NCBI GenBank assembly: GCA_031308135.1
Contig: JAHLJT010009355.1
Location: 6,633,217 to 6,697,216 of the forward strand
Length of the DNA: 64,000 nt
Reading direction: 5' to 3'
Origin: Acheta domesticus
Lineage: Eukaryota > Arthropoda > Insecta > Orthoptera > Gryllidae
This document shows, one piece after another, positions 1 through 13,700 of this stretch. A program made the translations under genes and the position numbers. Position 1 is the first letter of the stretch, and each line of letters opens with the position of its first letter. The notes under the pieces are model-generated. The model was not told the DNA's origin. It made no database searches and was given only the letters and a program-made list of their open reading frames with translations.

Positions 1-1490
1 AGCAGTCTTACAATTTGGGTTACAACAGTGTCAAATAATGTTTTTGTAAAGAAAACCATGATTTTACTAAAACTAAAAGTTTTTGGTAAAGTAAATAATG
101 ATGATGATAATACATTATCCCTATCACTGATACCACTATCATTATCATCATAATTATTTTGGTGTACTAGTGTTTGAATTTTATTACTATTTAACAGTAA
201 TAGTAATTGGAGATGGATCTCTGTTACTGCATAATAAAATGCATGAGGTTCATAAACAAAGTTAAATTTTATATACTCTCCTTGAACCTACGAAAATATT
301 TTTACTACCAAGTTATTGTTCTTAATTAAATTTTAAAGACAGAGCCATGTAATGTCCTTCAAAGATGCACGTATAAGGTACACATGTGCGCATATCCAGG
401 ATGCACATGTTTACGTCACGAGCAGGGATGCCCAGAAGAGGAGGTAGCTGGTGCAACTTGCCCTGGGCTTCGACTTTTTTTTTTTCACTCAAAACAAATG
501 GAAAATATATTATTTCTCATTCAAAATAACCATTTTAAGTTATTACTGTTTCATGGAAAAATGAATTCTATTTATGTATTGGGGGAGTGGAACTTTTATC
601 TAAAATAAAGGACCCTGTAGACCTACTGCTCCAACGCTTCTTGTTTTCTCTGAGTGCCCCTGATTATGAAAGAAGAATTGTGAAGGATGTACATTTCTTA
701 CAACCCACAGCCAAACAAGTGTCAAGTGACACAATCAATTGGTACCTTACAACAACAACAACAACAACAAAAAAGGCACATTTTTTTAAACGACCCAGAA
801 AATAAAAGGCATGATTTTTGTGTCTGAAAGTAGTGCACTCTAACTAGTGTTTGAAAATAATCTTTATTGCTGCAGTACATCAAAATAGATACCACCACAT
901 GCACATTTTCACACTAAGATTTCTAGAATTTTTTAAATTCTTTTATTGAACATACAAAATATGAGGACAAACACATGTCTTTTAAAGTGCTTCAATACTT
1001 CACTAACTTACAAAAAGAAAAGTTGTGTTTCAAAAGTTACAAACACTTTCCCTTTTCAGGACTAGTTTCATTTGATATTTGGTACATGCACACCTAACAG
1101 AATCACACAGGTGTTGTTCTCTAGTCATTTTATAAGACTATGGACACACAAAAAAGGTAAATGGGGATTGTTTCTCAGTCATAAAAGAAGTTCTTTGGCA
1201 TAACATAAAAAGAAAAAGGCTTTGTCCAACATAAAACTGAAACAATTACTTATAATATGTAGATATCTTTTTCAATACTAAAAATACTTTACAAAACTTA
1301 CAAATTCTTATAATTCTTTGAAAGAATAATATATTGCTCATGGTAACTCATGTCAAATTTTAGTTTTAGAATTTTCAATCAACATGACGGTAAGTTGATT
1401 TGTCACAATACATACTCATAATCTGTACCACTCACTTTTATGTTCCTTCTTGTGAAACATGAATGTTATTGTGAAATAAGAAATTTAAGA
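1..1490 (-). other. Nucleoredoxin 3' UTR and downstream flank
   Basis: AT-rich sequence with no convincing coding region. On the minus strand candidate AATAAA poly(A) signals lie at 942-947 and 863-868, about 550-630 bp past the stop codon, so the 3' UTR probably ends near 840-930. A short (AAC)n tract lies near 750-770. Short open frames here have no family features. Confidence 0.5.
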
Positions 1491-1721
1491 TCACACTACG
1501 TTCACTGCACCATCATTAAGTTGTATATCTGACATTATTATATCAGTTGTTGGAAGAGTTCCTTCCAGAAATTTTGTCACAAAATTTTTAACAGATTCTT
1601 CAGTAATTTCCTCACCATCTTCCATAATACTTACGTGCCCACTGGGAATATCAATAGCTGTCAGAAGGGGCACAACATCATCGATTCCAATAAAGTCTCG
1701 TAATAAATCACATGTGTCATT
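1491..1721 (-). CDS. Nxn: Nucleoredoxin exon 7 (stop codon)
   Basis: Acceptor TACTTCCAG after an 82-bp intron. Encodes NDTCDLLRDFIGIDDVVPLL, TAIDIPSGHVSIMEDGEEIT and FVTKFLEGTL, the final strand-helix of nucleoredoxin, with TGA at 1491-1493. The tail after FVTKFLEGTL (about 24 residues) is longer than in mammals and not conserved as far as I can judge. Confidence 0.94.
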   Translation of the reverse strand, partial: NDTCDLLRDFIGIDDVVPLLTAIDIPSGHVSIMEDGEEITEESVKNFVTKFLEGTLPTTDIIMSDIQLNDGAVNVV

Positions 1722-4700
1722 CTGGAAGTAATAACATAAGTAGAAATTATTTAGTTACAGAAATAATGTTGTATAATATAAAGATTTTCAAAACACAACT
1801 CACATCACATCCAATGAGGAAAAGGAGGTAATCTTCATCTTCGTTAGGTTGATAATGTAATTGGTAGTTGTCAGCTGCTGGACGAAGAACAGATTCTGCA
1901 AACTCAATCTCCCTTTGGTCACCTTCTGGAAAGTTCAAAATTCACACACAACAATGGAATATGTAATGCAAGAGTTAGTAAATTAGGAAAGAATTAAACC
2001 ATGTAAAAACGGACAAAAAATTGATTCACAGGTGTGGTCCTAAGAAAGTCATCTTAATAGTTGGATGAATTTTGTACATTTGGAGTGATAAATTTCATGT
2101 TCACAATAGAAGCTCAAATAACAGTTTATTAAGATTTTCCCTACAGTTATTCTAAACTCTGATATTCAACTTGATTGGATTTGATTTATTTCATTAAAGA
2201 AGAGTAAAAGCACTATGTGACATAAATGAAGGAAGCTTATGAATATTTTTTGATTATATCTTCAGATTAATTTAATTAATAAAAAATGAATTTTCAATAC
2301 AAATGTGACTATTAGTTATCAGGGAGAATAAAACTGTTTGATCTCATGTTGTGTAAAATATTTAATTTTTGCACTAATTTCAAATTTCTTGTAAGAATGA
2401 AGAAAGACAATATTTCAATGGCCAGCAATAAGACTTCCTACCAGATTGGTATGTATCACACTATGAGATTATGGGTTAATTTTGTGCTTCCAAGTCCATT
2501 TACAGAACTTTCAACACTGATATATAAAAATTAGAATGAAAATTAAGGCAAGTCAAATATACAGTTTATTCAGTGGTAAAGTTTTTGTTTAATTTTGAAA
2601 CTTCTTTTACTTTAATTCTTTAGGGACTTAGTTTATATAAAATGAAATTAACCTCTCAGATTTAAAGTTGCTTTCAAAGCCTTCAGTGATAAAAAGATTT
2701 TCATGTTGTAATAGTGGTAAATTACACTTTAAAAGTATTAAAATAAATATTTCCATATTAATCTAACTAATAGAATAGATCTAAACTAAACTAGTGTTAG
2801 AATAAATCTAAATTAAAAGCAATGTTGTTGCCAAATAAAACAGGACAGGAATGTAGATGAAATCAAAGCACAAAATAGAAATCAAGCAAATATCTAATAC
2901 ATTCATGAATCATGGTAAAGTTTAAAAATTTTCTGGAAATGCAAAATATTGATAGACAAAAGAAACAAAATAAGAGGAAAAAATGGATCATGAATCAAAA
3001 AGAAAGTAGGCCTATGTGTATAATACCTGGAGTCTTGCTCTTATCAATACACAATTATATCTTAAGACATTCATATTAAATAAAGAAAATTCTTACCAAC
3101 AAATAATATAATGGCAGGATGATCTTGAAGTTTAGTTGCATATCTTTCTGAAAGAACGTTGACATTCTTTGGATGCCAAGGGAACTCCTGAAAATGAAAA
3201 CATTAAACATTTTTTTTTTTAACAAGCAGGTCATTAATGTGCTAAATAGCAGAGTTCAGAGCAACTGTTAGGAAACTGAATAATAAAAAATAAAACCAAA
3301 AGGTCATTCACTCATCACTCAATACACATGTTCAAAAATAAAATTATCTGAAGCTGGTATAAATAGACAACTACAGTGTCACAAAAAAATGTTCAGACAC
3401 AGGGAGGGTAAAGAGAAACAGTTTTATCAATGAACCCTTGGTCTAAGAGTTGAGGTTTAATGCTTACCTCTGAGAAAAAATGAATCTGTCCCCTGCAAGG
3501 TCATCTTCTGTCTCAAAATGTAAAGGATGGACACTATTTTTAACTGAGAGGAATTAGGCAGATCCTAAGACACTGCAACATGAGTTGCCAAAGAGCATAG
3601 GAGAAGGGCGTGGATGTGTGATAATATTAATAATAATGATTTATATTTATTTATTTGTTAGTATCTATTGTGTATAGAACAACACACATAATAACATATT
3701 TTTGGTCGTGGGAGGTAAGGGATAATCAACCAATAAGTATAATAACATATTTTTCATTAAAATAAACACAAATGTGTTTCAGAGGTATATTGCAGATTTA
3801 CGGACTAACCTGAAGTAAAACAAATAAAAAATTCTTATGCAATTCACAGTAATAATCAATTTTGTGATAAGTTTGTTAATGATAGAACAATAGCCTATAT
3901 AGACATAATTTGTTGTGGTAGTTGGCAATTTAAGCTCTTATCAGGTCTTATGTAAAATCATGGCCTGAGATAACTAAATGAAGCTAGAAATTATTGTTTT
4001 ACAAACAGGTGCACTTATGATTTATTTTTTACCATAACGCATTGGCATGGTCTGAATATTTCTCAAACCAGATGTTAAAGGAAAACAATTCTGCAGATAT
4101 AAAGGAATATTGGTTAATGAAATAGGGTATACAAAGCAGCAAAAATGAAATATGCACCATTTGCTTGTTAGCCAATTTGCTCTATCCCTTTATACCTCTA
4201 TCCTAAAGAATATTCAAGGTGAACTACAAGCAATGTTTTGAACTGATTGAATATGAGCTGAAAATTCATTATTGAGGTAATGAGCATATAAAAAATCATA
4301 ATAATCAAAGAGGGAGAGGACAAGACCAGAGGAAAGAATGATTTTCATACAAATTTGCAATAACTTGCAATTTTCATAGAGGGATTTTCAGTAGCAAGAG
4401 TGCAACCCAACCTTGAGTAAACACATTATGCACAAAATTGTAATTTCAATCAATATTTTTGTGTAGGGTGGCAAAATCTATCTTTTGATTTTTCAAATAC
4501 AATTGACAAGTGGAGATGCCATTGTTTTTATATGATGAGTTTGGTGAATAAGTCTTTACAGGATTTAAGATTATTTCATTCCTTTTTGACCATTCAGCAA
4601 TCATCACCAGGTCCTAATAAGTAGTCACCTCCCATGCATTAGAGAGAAGCAGCAATTGTATTATCAAAGTGGCATTAGCACACATCTTAGTAAAGGTGTG

Positions 4701-7700
4701 TACGAGTGGGATCAGAGGACTAAATATGTTAAGTCAAAATCATTGTACTGTTCAATTATTAACATGGATGAAGCATTCTTTTAAATTGTAGGAAACTCAG
4801 CCTTAAAGTATCCATGGCAAGCATTTGATTTCTCTCTCCTACACTTCCCATAAAAACATGCATGTTTAAGGATAAGATGCAAAATATGATGAGTTATCCA
4901 GAACTGTCGTGAAGAAACCATTGCCTCCAGTGCATAACATGAGAGAACTCTATTATAAGGACAGAATCACGACTATTGCCAAGATAAATAAAATCTCTGC
5001 AAGTGCTATCAAGAACAGATTCAAAGATTTCATTAGGAATGGTGTCCCGATATTTGAAAGAGAATCTCTATTTGAAGAGCAATATAATCTGTAGACAAAA
5101 CATCACTTCATTATCACTAAATTCAATAGACTTTGACAATCCAGAGGAAGAAACTTGTAAGGAACTAGAGACGAAAAATGAGCCAAAATTATTGCTGCAG
5201 TTTCTGTGATTCTTGGTGGTTGTGAAATCAATTGTTGAAGGTTTAAAAATGATTGAAAATCAGCTAAATGTTTTAGTATCAGAACTAAAAGCTTAATATT
5301 GAAGCTGAAAGCCTAATATTGGCTGCAGTTTCAGAGTTACACTTTATTATTCTTAATGATGGAATAATTGAGTGCTGGATTGAAACATTGAAATCAGTCT
5401 TCATTGCCCAGCCTCTGTGACAGCCGAAAATGTTTTGGTCTCCTCTCAGCCTGTTGTAGGGGTTATCTGTGTGACTCGAGGGAGCGTTTGTACGCATGAA
5501 CAGATGTGCTTTTGACGCAGCCTAGTCTTGAATACCAACCTCTTAGCCCAAGGTTCATTGGTGAAAAGTTTCCTTACCCCCTCCACTAATGTTCTTGCAT
5601 TTGTGCACTTTTTCCTGAAACATACTGCAAGTTTCTCTGTCAAATAAAAAGCATGGGGCAGTAACAAGATAAGACCAACCTGCCACAGCATGTCCCCCTA
5701 TTCATAAATGTTAATATCTCTATTTTGGCCGATCTATTTTCTGTAACTTATGAACAAGACATACATAGTAACAACATAAGCCACATTTTCTCCAAAATCA
5801 AGATATTAATATTTCCGAAAAGCAGGAGGCTTACTGCGGATGTGTGCCTTATCTTTTTACTACCATTAAGTTCTTCAATTCAAATGGCAAAACTACGTTC
5901 CTAAATTATCATGCCAATGTTCTTTTTAGGGAATTTCGCCATGCGATGAAGTTGGTGGGATTCACTAAATAGACAATTAATTAATCAATTCACACATTCA
6001 ACCCTCAATCGTCCTCGCATTGAACCCTCAATCGTCCACTCATTCAACCGGCGAACGTCCACGCATTCAACCCGCAATCGTCCACGCATTCAACCCTCAA
6101 TCGTCCTCGCATTCAACCCTCAATCGTCCTCGCATTCAACCCGCAATCGTCCACGCATTCAACCCGCAATCGTCCACGCATTCAACCCTAAATCGTCCAC
6201 GCATTCAACCCTCAATCGTCCACACATTCAACCCTCAATCGTCCACACATTCAACCCTCAATCGTCCACGCATTCAACCCTCAATCGTCCACGCATTCAA
6301 CCCTCAATCGTCCACGCATTCAACCCTCAATCGTCCACGCATTCAACCCTCAATCGTCCACGCATTCAACCCTCAATCGTCCTCGCATTCAACCCTCAAT
6401 GGTCCACGCATTCAACCTTCAATAGTCCTCGCATTCAACCCTCAATCGTCCACGCATTCAACCCTCAATCGTCCTCGCATTCAACCCTCAATCGTCCACG
6501 CATTCAACCCTCAATCGTCCACGCATTCAACCCTCAATCGTCCACGCATTCAACCCTCAATCGTCCACGCATTCAACTCTCAATCGTCCACACATTCAAC
6601 CCTCAATCGTCCACACTGTGAATCATCCACTCCTTGAGCACTCCTTCCTTGAAGGGAGTCATCGTCGCGCGCTGTCGCCGAGCCACTGACGTGTCCGAGC
6701 GGGTCCTCGTTGACGAGCGCGCGTCCGTCGGGGGTGATGAGGCGGCCCGAGGCGGCGTCGAGCAGCACCAGCGCCGGGATGCCGGGCACCGAGAAGAGCG
6801 CGGCCAGCTCCGCGCGCCGCTCGCCCTCGCCCACGGCACCGCCAGCCACGGCATGGCGCGCGCGTACTGCGCGAACGACTGCTCGCTCCTGCGCACCGCA
6901 CACGCCAACGACTCAGCTGGGTACACTACACTACGATTTTTCGAACGCTGCCCCTCAAGGCCCGTCTTCACGATGGAATATGTCACGGTATTTCGCGACG
7001 TTCTCAGTTGTGCCGCCAGATATCGCATGATCGCTACCGTATCAAGCAGTGTATGCAATCATGCGACTTCTAGCGGCATGGCGGAGAAAGACGCGAAATG
7101 CCTTGTGATCGTTCCATCGTGTTCCATCGTGGCCATAGGGGATTGAGGGGCAGAGTTAGAAAAATAGCACTACACACACCACTCATGGATTACAGACGAA
7201 TAGCTCTTCCAAAATTTGTCAGACATCAACTGTCATTCATCTCGAAGAATGAGATTCTCTCTTTTGTCATGCACTTTCTTCTTCCGTGAAGGTTATTGAA
7301 ATCTAGTTGCAGTTGATTTATTTTATTATTTTGTGTGCTGTGTTTGAAGTTTGTTTGCACAGACAAAAGGGGAAAATCAACATTCTTCGCAAACCAATTT
7401 GCTGTAATGCGATTGATTGATTGATTGATTATTTCGTGTTTCCGAGCGCCTCAACTGCTTTGGTGATTCGTCCTGTAAGTGTAGAGCCTATTTTTGTCGT
7501 GGAGGAGGCGGTGATCTTTCCTCGTTGGATGCAGAGATCCGGCGCCGACCTGCTCCCCAGTGGTCTCCTGACAAATGACAGGTAGGGCATGCAAGTGCGT
7601 TGGTAAGGGACAAAGAGGAAGGAAATACCGCGCGCGGTCCGTGGCCCATTTGTAAGGGTACTGCTCTAGCATTCGTGTTGATCTGAGAAACCACGGAAAA

Positions 7701-10700
7701 CTACCGATCAGAGAAGCCGTTCACTAGAATTCTCCTCCAGACAGCGGCTGATGTCGACCTAGTTATGTACGTAGATAGTCGACGGGGTTGAAACCCTAGA
7801 GCCTCCCGGTCAGATCTGGCACTGCAGTGACATCAGCTGATTCCCTGAGCTACCTCAGCCGGTGTAACCGAATGGTTCCAGGTGAAGACCAGAGCAGGAC
7901 ATATTAACAATTACTGAACATGCTAATGGTTCCTCTCTGAAACCATACATTCAAATCAACAAGAATATCATTCGGCATTATTAAATGAACTGCAACATTG
8001 CCCGGCATACACAAACATCAACAATTTCCAATTCACTGGGATCCGAGCCCAGGACCTTCTGATGCTCTTGAACTAAGAAATCGACCATTGCATTCGTGAC
8101 AATTTAACCATCACCTTAATCATCTTCGCCCTTCATGTCATTTGCACCGACATTTTGTTTCGTTTGCTGAACTTTTAAAAAGTATTTAACGTTCGCGACT
8201 AGTAGCCATACAAGCACAAGTAGCCACAAATTATATTTTACTAAACAAATGTATAAAAAACCCATAAGTGTGATTATGAGAATTTATTTACCCTACTTCG
8301 AATATAAGTGACACATTTCCATTCCTCTAAAGAAAGCACACCTTGTACTTAATTTTTAATTATTTCTACTCTCTTTGGAAGCGGGGAAAACTACCTTTTG
8401 ATTTTCTGTCAAAACTAAATATTGAGACCAGTGAGGTTGTAAGAACAAACACAAGGATTTCATCATTCCCTACTTTCACTGAGTAAATTCTGCGGCGTTT
8501 CCTCAAACCCCACCACACATTTACATAATTGCCGACTCCCTGTGATTAGATCATCACGCGAAGCAACTGTACTGAAATAAGGATAAAGCAAAAGAAGCAC
8601 GGGTTTTGTCTAACGCGAAGAGATCTCGCATGAACAAAAAAAAAAAAACTTTTGACAACATATCACAATGTAAGAGATCCCTGTATTTATCATTAAATTA
8701 GTTTTGTAATTTACGGTTCGTATTTTGAAAAGTTACTTATTGCTCATTTCAAATTTGCATTTTTGGTAGAGAGGAGAATTTTTAAAGAGAGCGATGGAAT
8801 AATCTAGAAGGGTTTGAGTTCTCTGCCCAACTTTGGTCCTCAGACCGGGGAATCTTTCGAGTTTCTACTGCAACTCCAGCGTCCTCCAACTTTCTATGCG
8901 AGTGTCGTTTTCCGCTTACTATTTGAAAACAATTTTTGGAGAGATCCGTTTACCTCCAATAGTTACTAGTTCTTTTATACAAGGGATGTTTTCGGACTTC
9001 ATTCTTCGAGAGTTCTGAATATTAAGAAGAAAAGTCTATCTTCGAGAATCTTCACTTGTGTTTTAATAGCAGCTTCCAAAAACTCTCCAGCAGATTTATT
9101 CAATAAATCTTTTATAAACAGATTTCTAAATAACAGTTTATTTACAATTTAGCCATATTTAATCGGAACCGTAATTTACCGCAAACGATCGAAATAAACA
9201 CATTAAGAAACTATTTTTAGTTGCCTTTATACATAACCACTCGATGACATCAATTGAAATTATTGCCATAAGTCTGGCTAATTTTTACCTAATTTATAGG
9301 AAGCTGGAAGCTACTCGCTAATGAGAGTGGGATTTATAACCAAGATGAGAGAGCCCTGGTCTTGCCATTTAATTGAGAAGCACACACTTATTTATTATTA
9401 TAACATTAAGTATGTACAATGAACTTGGCTATATAACTGGGGCTGAAGGCCCTAAGAAAAGTTACACCGTAAGGTACTCATTCTCCACCCTGATGCTGCG
9501 TAGCGCTCATCTGCCATTGCGTCGTCTGACACAGGCGTCGTGTCGACAGGAAGTCGGGAGCTCAAACAAGGTTCCTAGGGGGCCATGGGCATTATGTCAG
9601 TTCGGGTCACGAGACATTCATGCTGAAGTGCGGGTCGTTCACCAAATCTTGCGCAAAGCCACTTCGACCCAGGGAGAGCCCGATCCTGTTCCTGATTCCT
9701 GCAGTCCATTCCTGTTAGCTGACTGAGTCGTGAGCGAGTCGCATCATACGCATCCCTCTGCACTACGCCCCCAGTGGCTCACGTGACTCCGAACACCTCA
9801 TACCCGTGGCGCCCAATAAACACACTTTCAATTTCCTTTATGTGACATATACCGCATACTATCCCACTCATTCCAGCCTGAGACCAGAAATAAGTAATTG
9901 CTCAAGTCACGTACCCTGTCACTGCTTTGAAACCTCGTTCTTCGTCTTGTATCTTCTGCTTGTTCTTTCCCTCCATTATTTTAGGTAAAGAAGAATCGGG
10001 AGGAAAATAACTACAGTTATGTTTGTTTTCATATTTTTCGAGAATAAGTGAATTAATATAATAAATAATTTAAATTTATAATAACTTTTAATTTATAATT
10101 AAATTAAATAAATTAATAATAATACATTTCGCAAAATGTCGTTCAGACTTTTAAATTCGTTAAAGACAACGCCTTTTGGGAATGAAAGCTGTTTTTTCCC
10201 CGGAGAGCTCTGTGACCGGTAAGGAATCCCAAGCTCCTGACTCACGCCGACTATCCTGGTAATGCGGAGCGTTTCTAATTCCTGCGGAACGCCTACGGAG
10301 AAAGACGCCAAAGAGGAACGAGAATGCTTTCATGCTGCTCTTGTAAGATCAAGCACGATATGGAACTTATTCTTTCATTTTGAAGCATGCACTTTGAAAC
10401 AGAAGATTGACGAGGTAAATAGATTTGTAGATCACCAACTTTAGTCTATACCTTATGACGAATTAAATATACTAATGTCATCTAAAAAACTATCATAGTC
10501 GTTTCGAGAGGAAATCAATTAGACTTCGAGTTCGAAGGAAATCTTTATATTTTAATTTGAAAGAAATTATCGCTCTTGATTTTAGCTAGTATCGAGCTTT
10601 TGAATTTGTTTTCTTTGAAATATTACACAAATCAAATTTTCCCCATTTAAATTTGTACATCTTCCTAGTTCAAAACGAATCAAAAGTAGTTTGAAACCCC

Positions 10701-13700
10701 TGAAAATGTTTAAAGGATAGTCCTTAGCAAAACCTGAAAGAAATGAGTCTCTCAAACAAGTTAACTCTCTTACTTTTTTCTTACAGATCGTAAGAATCTT
10801 CGACCGTTAGAAATGAACTACTATCGCTTATCTAAAATCTCGTTATAATATCCATATATTATAACGAGCTATTTTCAGTCCGTGCACTATTTCGGTTGAT
10901 AAGGAGAAGCCTAAACTTTTCATGTATTGTTTATTGTCACACTTTTTCAAAACAAACGTCGAAAATGATAATTTGTAATTTCAACTTCCTCACAAAATCA
11001 TAAGAAACTTTAAATTTACAAAATGTCGAATTTATAATTTGAAAACTTGAAAAGCAATTAAAAGTTTTGCTCGCTTTCTTGTCAATCAGGAAAGCCCGCT
11101 GTTTTGTGCGCATTTCAACCTGTCCTTTCTCACGAATTCCGCAATATACCGGCCAAGTTTCTGGACGCCGTTCCGAAGGCGGTCTCCGCAGCAGGAGAGG
11201 CACCGAACCGGCTGCACGGATGAGTGAAGCGATCCCAGGTCCACATTATCGATCCCCCTCGGCAGCCGCCGGAAAGGTCTATAAAGAGTCCCCGGCGGAT
11301 TCCAGAGGGCGTGAGCAGGAGCGGGAAGGCGCGGGCGGGCACGGGTGGGCGGGTGCGGGCGGGCGCGGGCGGGCGCGGGCGGGCGCGGGCGGGCGGGCGG
11401 GGACGGGCAGTCGGGGGTTGGCGGGGCGGGGCGAGGGCGGGGCGGGGCGGGCACGGGCGGGGCGGGCGGGGGGTGGGGTGGGGTGGGGTGGGCTTCGGGG
11501 ACGAGTCACGCCTGGTATCGCGGTTTCCCTCGGGACACACGCGCGCTGATACGGCGTCACCCACGGGAAAACGTGGGGCAAAGTTTGAAAATTTTGAATG
11601 AAAAACGGAGAGGAATTCTGGTAAAAGGAAAAATAAATTTTGTAGATTGCGTTTAGAAGACAAGCAGGTTTCAAGCGTTAATATTCGGTCCTGATTTTAA
11701 ATTGTGGAAGAAATGCTGACAGCACAGAGAATAAATCTGAACGATTCTTCACAATAAAAACCGTAAGATATTTCTTAAATAAGTGGGTTTACAATGGATA
11801 ATGTAATAAAATTATGACAGTTATTTTTGCAATCTTCAAACTCGGATTTCAGAACTTTCGTTACATTAAAAATGTATTCTTTGTCATTCGTAGATTATAT
11901 ATGACCTTACTGTCGTATAGTCTACTATAACGTAGACACAAACAGTTTTGTTTCCAATGATACAAAAACCGTTGGGCACAATATGCAGTATTTCTTGCAT
12001 ATGTGCCCATTATACGGACGTTGCGATAGTTCGAGCGTGAATATTTATATTTTCGAGAGAAGCATTTCCGGTATGTGAATCAATACGTTTGTGCTATCGA
12101 TATCAAACTTAAATATTCAGTAGAGAAAAAGGTAGATTTCTTTCATAATATCAATCGCTTTTTACTTTCCCGTATACGTACGTATACACGGAGTGATATA
12201 CGTAGTATAGGGAAAGTTATGTAATGCTGTGCGAAAAAATGGCCAATTTTCGGCGGAAAAAAAAATTCATTGCCGGGCCGTGAAAACAAAGAAGAGGATA
12301 AAACCAGTTGCTAAATTAAGAAAAAAATCCCCTAACACGTGGTGTAGCCAGAAACCCTGTTTTCTAGGTTCTTGATACCGAAAACCCAATTGAAAGGAAA
12401 ACGTCCGTCTGTCCGTCCGTCCGTCCGTCTGTCCGTCCGTCCCTCCGTCTATCCGTCCGTCTGTCCGTCTGTGAACACTGCTAGCGCCTAAACCATACGT
12501 ACGATTTCTTCCAAAATGGATATTCCCGGATCGATCTGGTTCTAGTCAAAGATTTGAGATTTTGAAACAGATTCTTCCAAATTTGGAGGTACTTTGTATG
12601 AAGCCCCTCAGACATTTTCAAAATTTTCTCAAAACGGCTCCAAATTTTTTCTTTAAACTTTTGGTAGGGATGGTGGTAAATGTACTCTATCAGATGCCAT
12701 ATAAGCCATATTGGTCTATCGGTTGGTTTTTTTCGAAAATTACAAAAATGTACATTTTTTAACGATGTTTTTCACGTCGATAATATTTACATTAGCGGCG
12801 ATTTTTTCACATTACTATATTTACGAGTACGTGTGCTTTAAATAATGTCAAGTAAAGTTTCTCGAAAACACAACCGTTTTCTGTGAAAAGTAGCTCAAAA
12901 TTTCGCATTTTCAGAAACGCTCAAACGTCATTTTTTCATATATGGCTGCAATTTTTTTCTTGAAACTTTTGTAACGGACAATTACATAATTGTAATTTTT
13001 TAAAAGATCTCTCACATCTTTAATATGCACATTACCAGTAATTTGTAAACATTAATATATTTGTGAGTGTAAGTGCTTCAAATAACTTCAAATAGAGTAT
13101 TTTGAAAACTCAAACATTTTCTGTGAAAATGAGCTTCAAATTTCGCACTTTAAGTAGCGCTAAAATGCCATTTTCTCTTAAACGGCACATACTTTTTAAA
13201 AGAAAATTGCCATGTATGACTAGGTTTATGTGTTCTTTAATATTCTAAAATTAATGTTTCCGTTCTACCAATGGGAAACCGAAAAATTAAGAAAATGACA
13301 AAAAAAGTACTTTTGGCGGTGATAGATGACAGCTGGCAAGAAAGAGTTTGTGGCAATTCCGAATAGCTAGCGACGACCCAAGGAAATAGAAAACTAATAC
13401 GGGAAAGTCTGTGCCATTCTGTAGCACCACTAGTTACTTAAGGGAGAGAAAAGTACCTTGAAGTGTTCATAGAACGTTTCAATTAATTTTGTAATCAGGA
13501 AAGTGGTACGGATGTCATTTTGCTGTCGCTAAAACAAGCGTACTAGTGTCATATAAAATGTCATTGGAATGCTCACCGCAACCAAAAAATCTCTCGCATT
13601 TCCACCTCTGAGCATGGTAATGTTCGAGCATTTCTTACACATTAAGACAATATAACAGGTTTATAATTGACAGTTATGTAATAACATGATGCTGTTTTCG

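Noticed and set aside
4909..5209. Two small overlapping plus-strand frames
   Set aside because: Short, AT-rich context, no motif that I recognise, no splice support.
6020..6637. 205-codon open frame with 23-residue repeats
   Set aside because: It is the translation of a 23-bp minisatellite; 23 residues per repeat follows from 23 bp x 3 and the frame has no independent support.
11067..11674. Several overlapping 100-177 codon frames on both strands
   Set aside because: Low-complexity Gly/Arg/Ala or Pro/Arg translations of the GC-rich tract in multiple frames.
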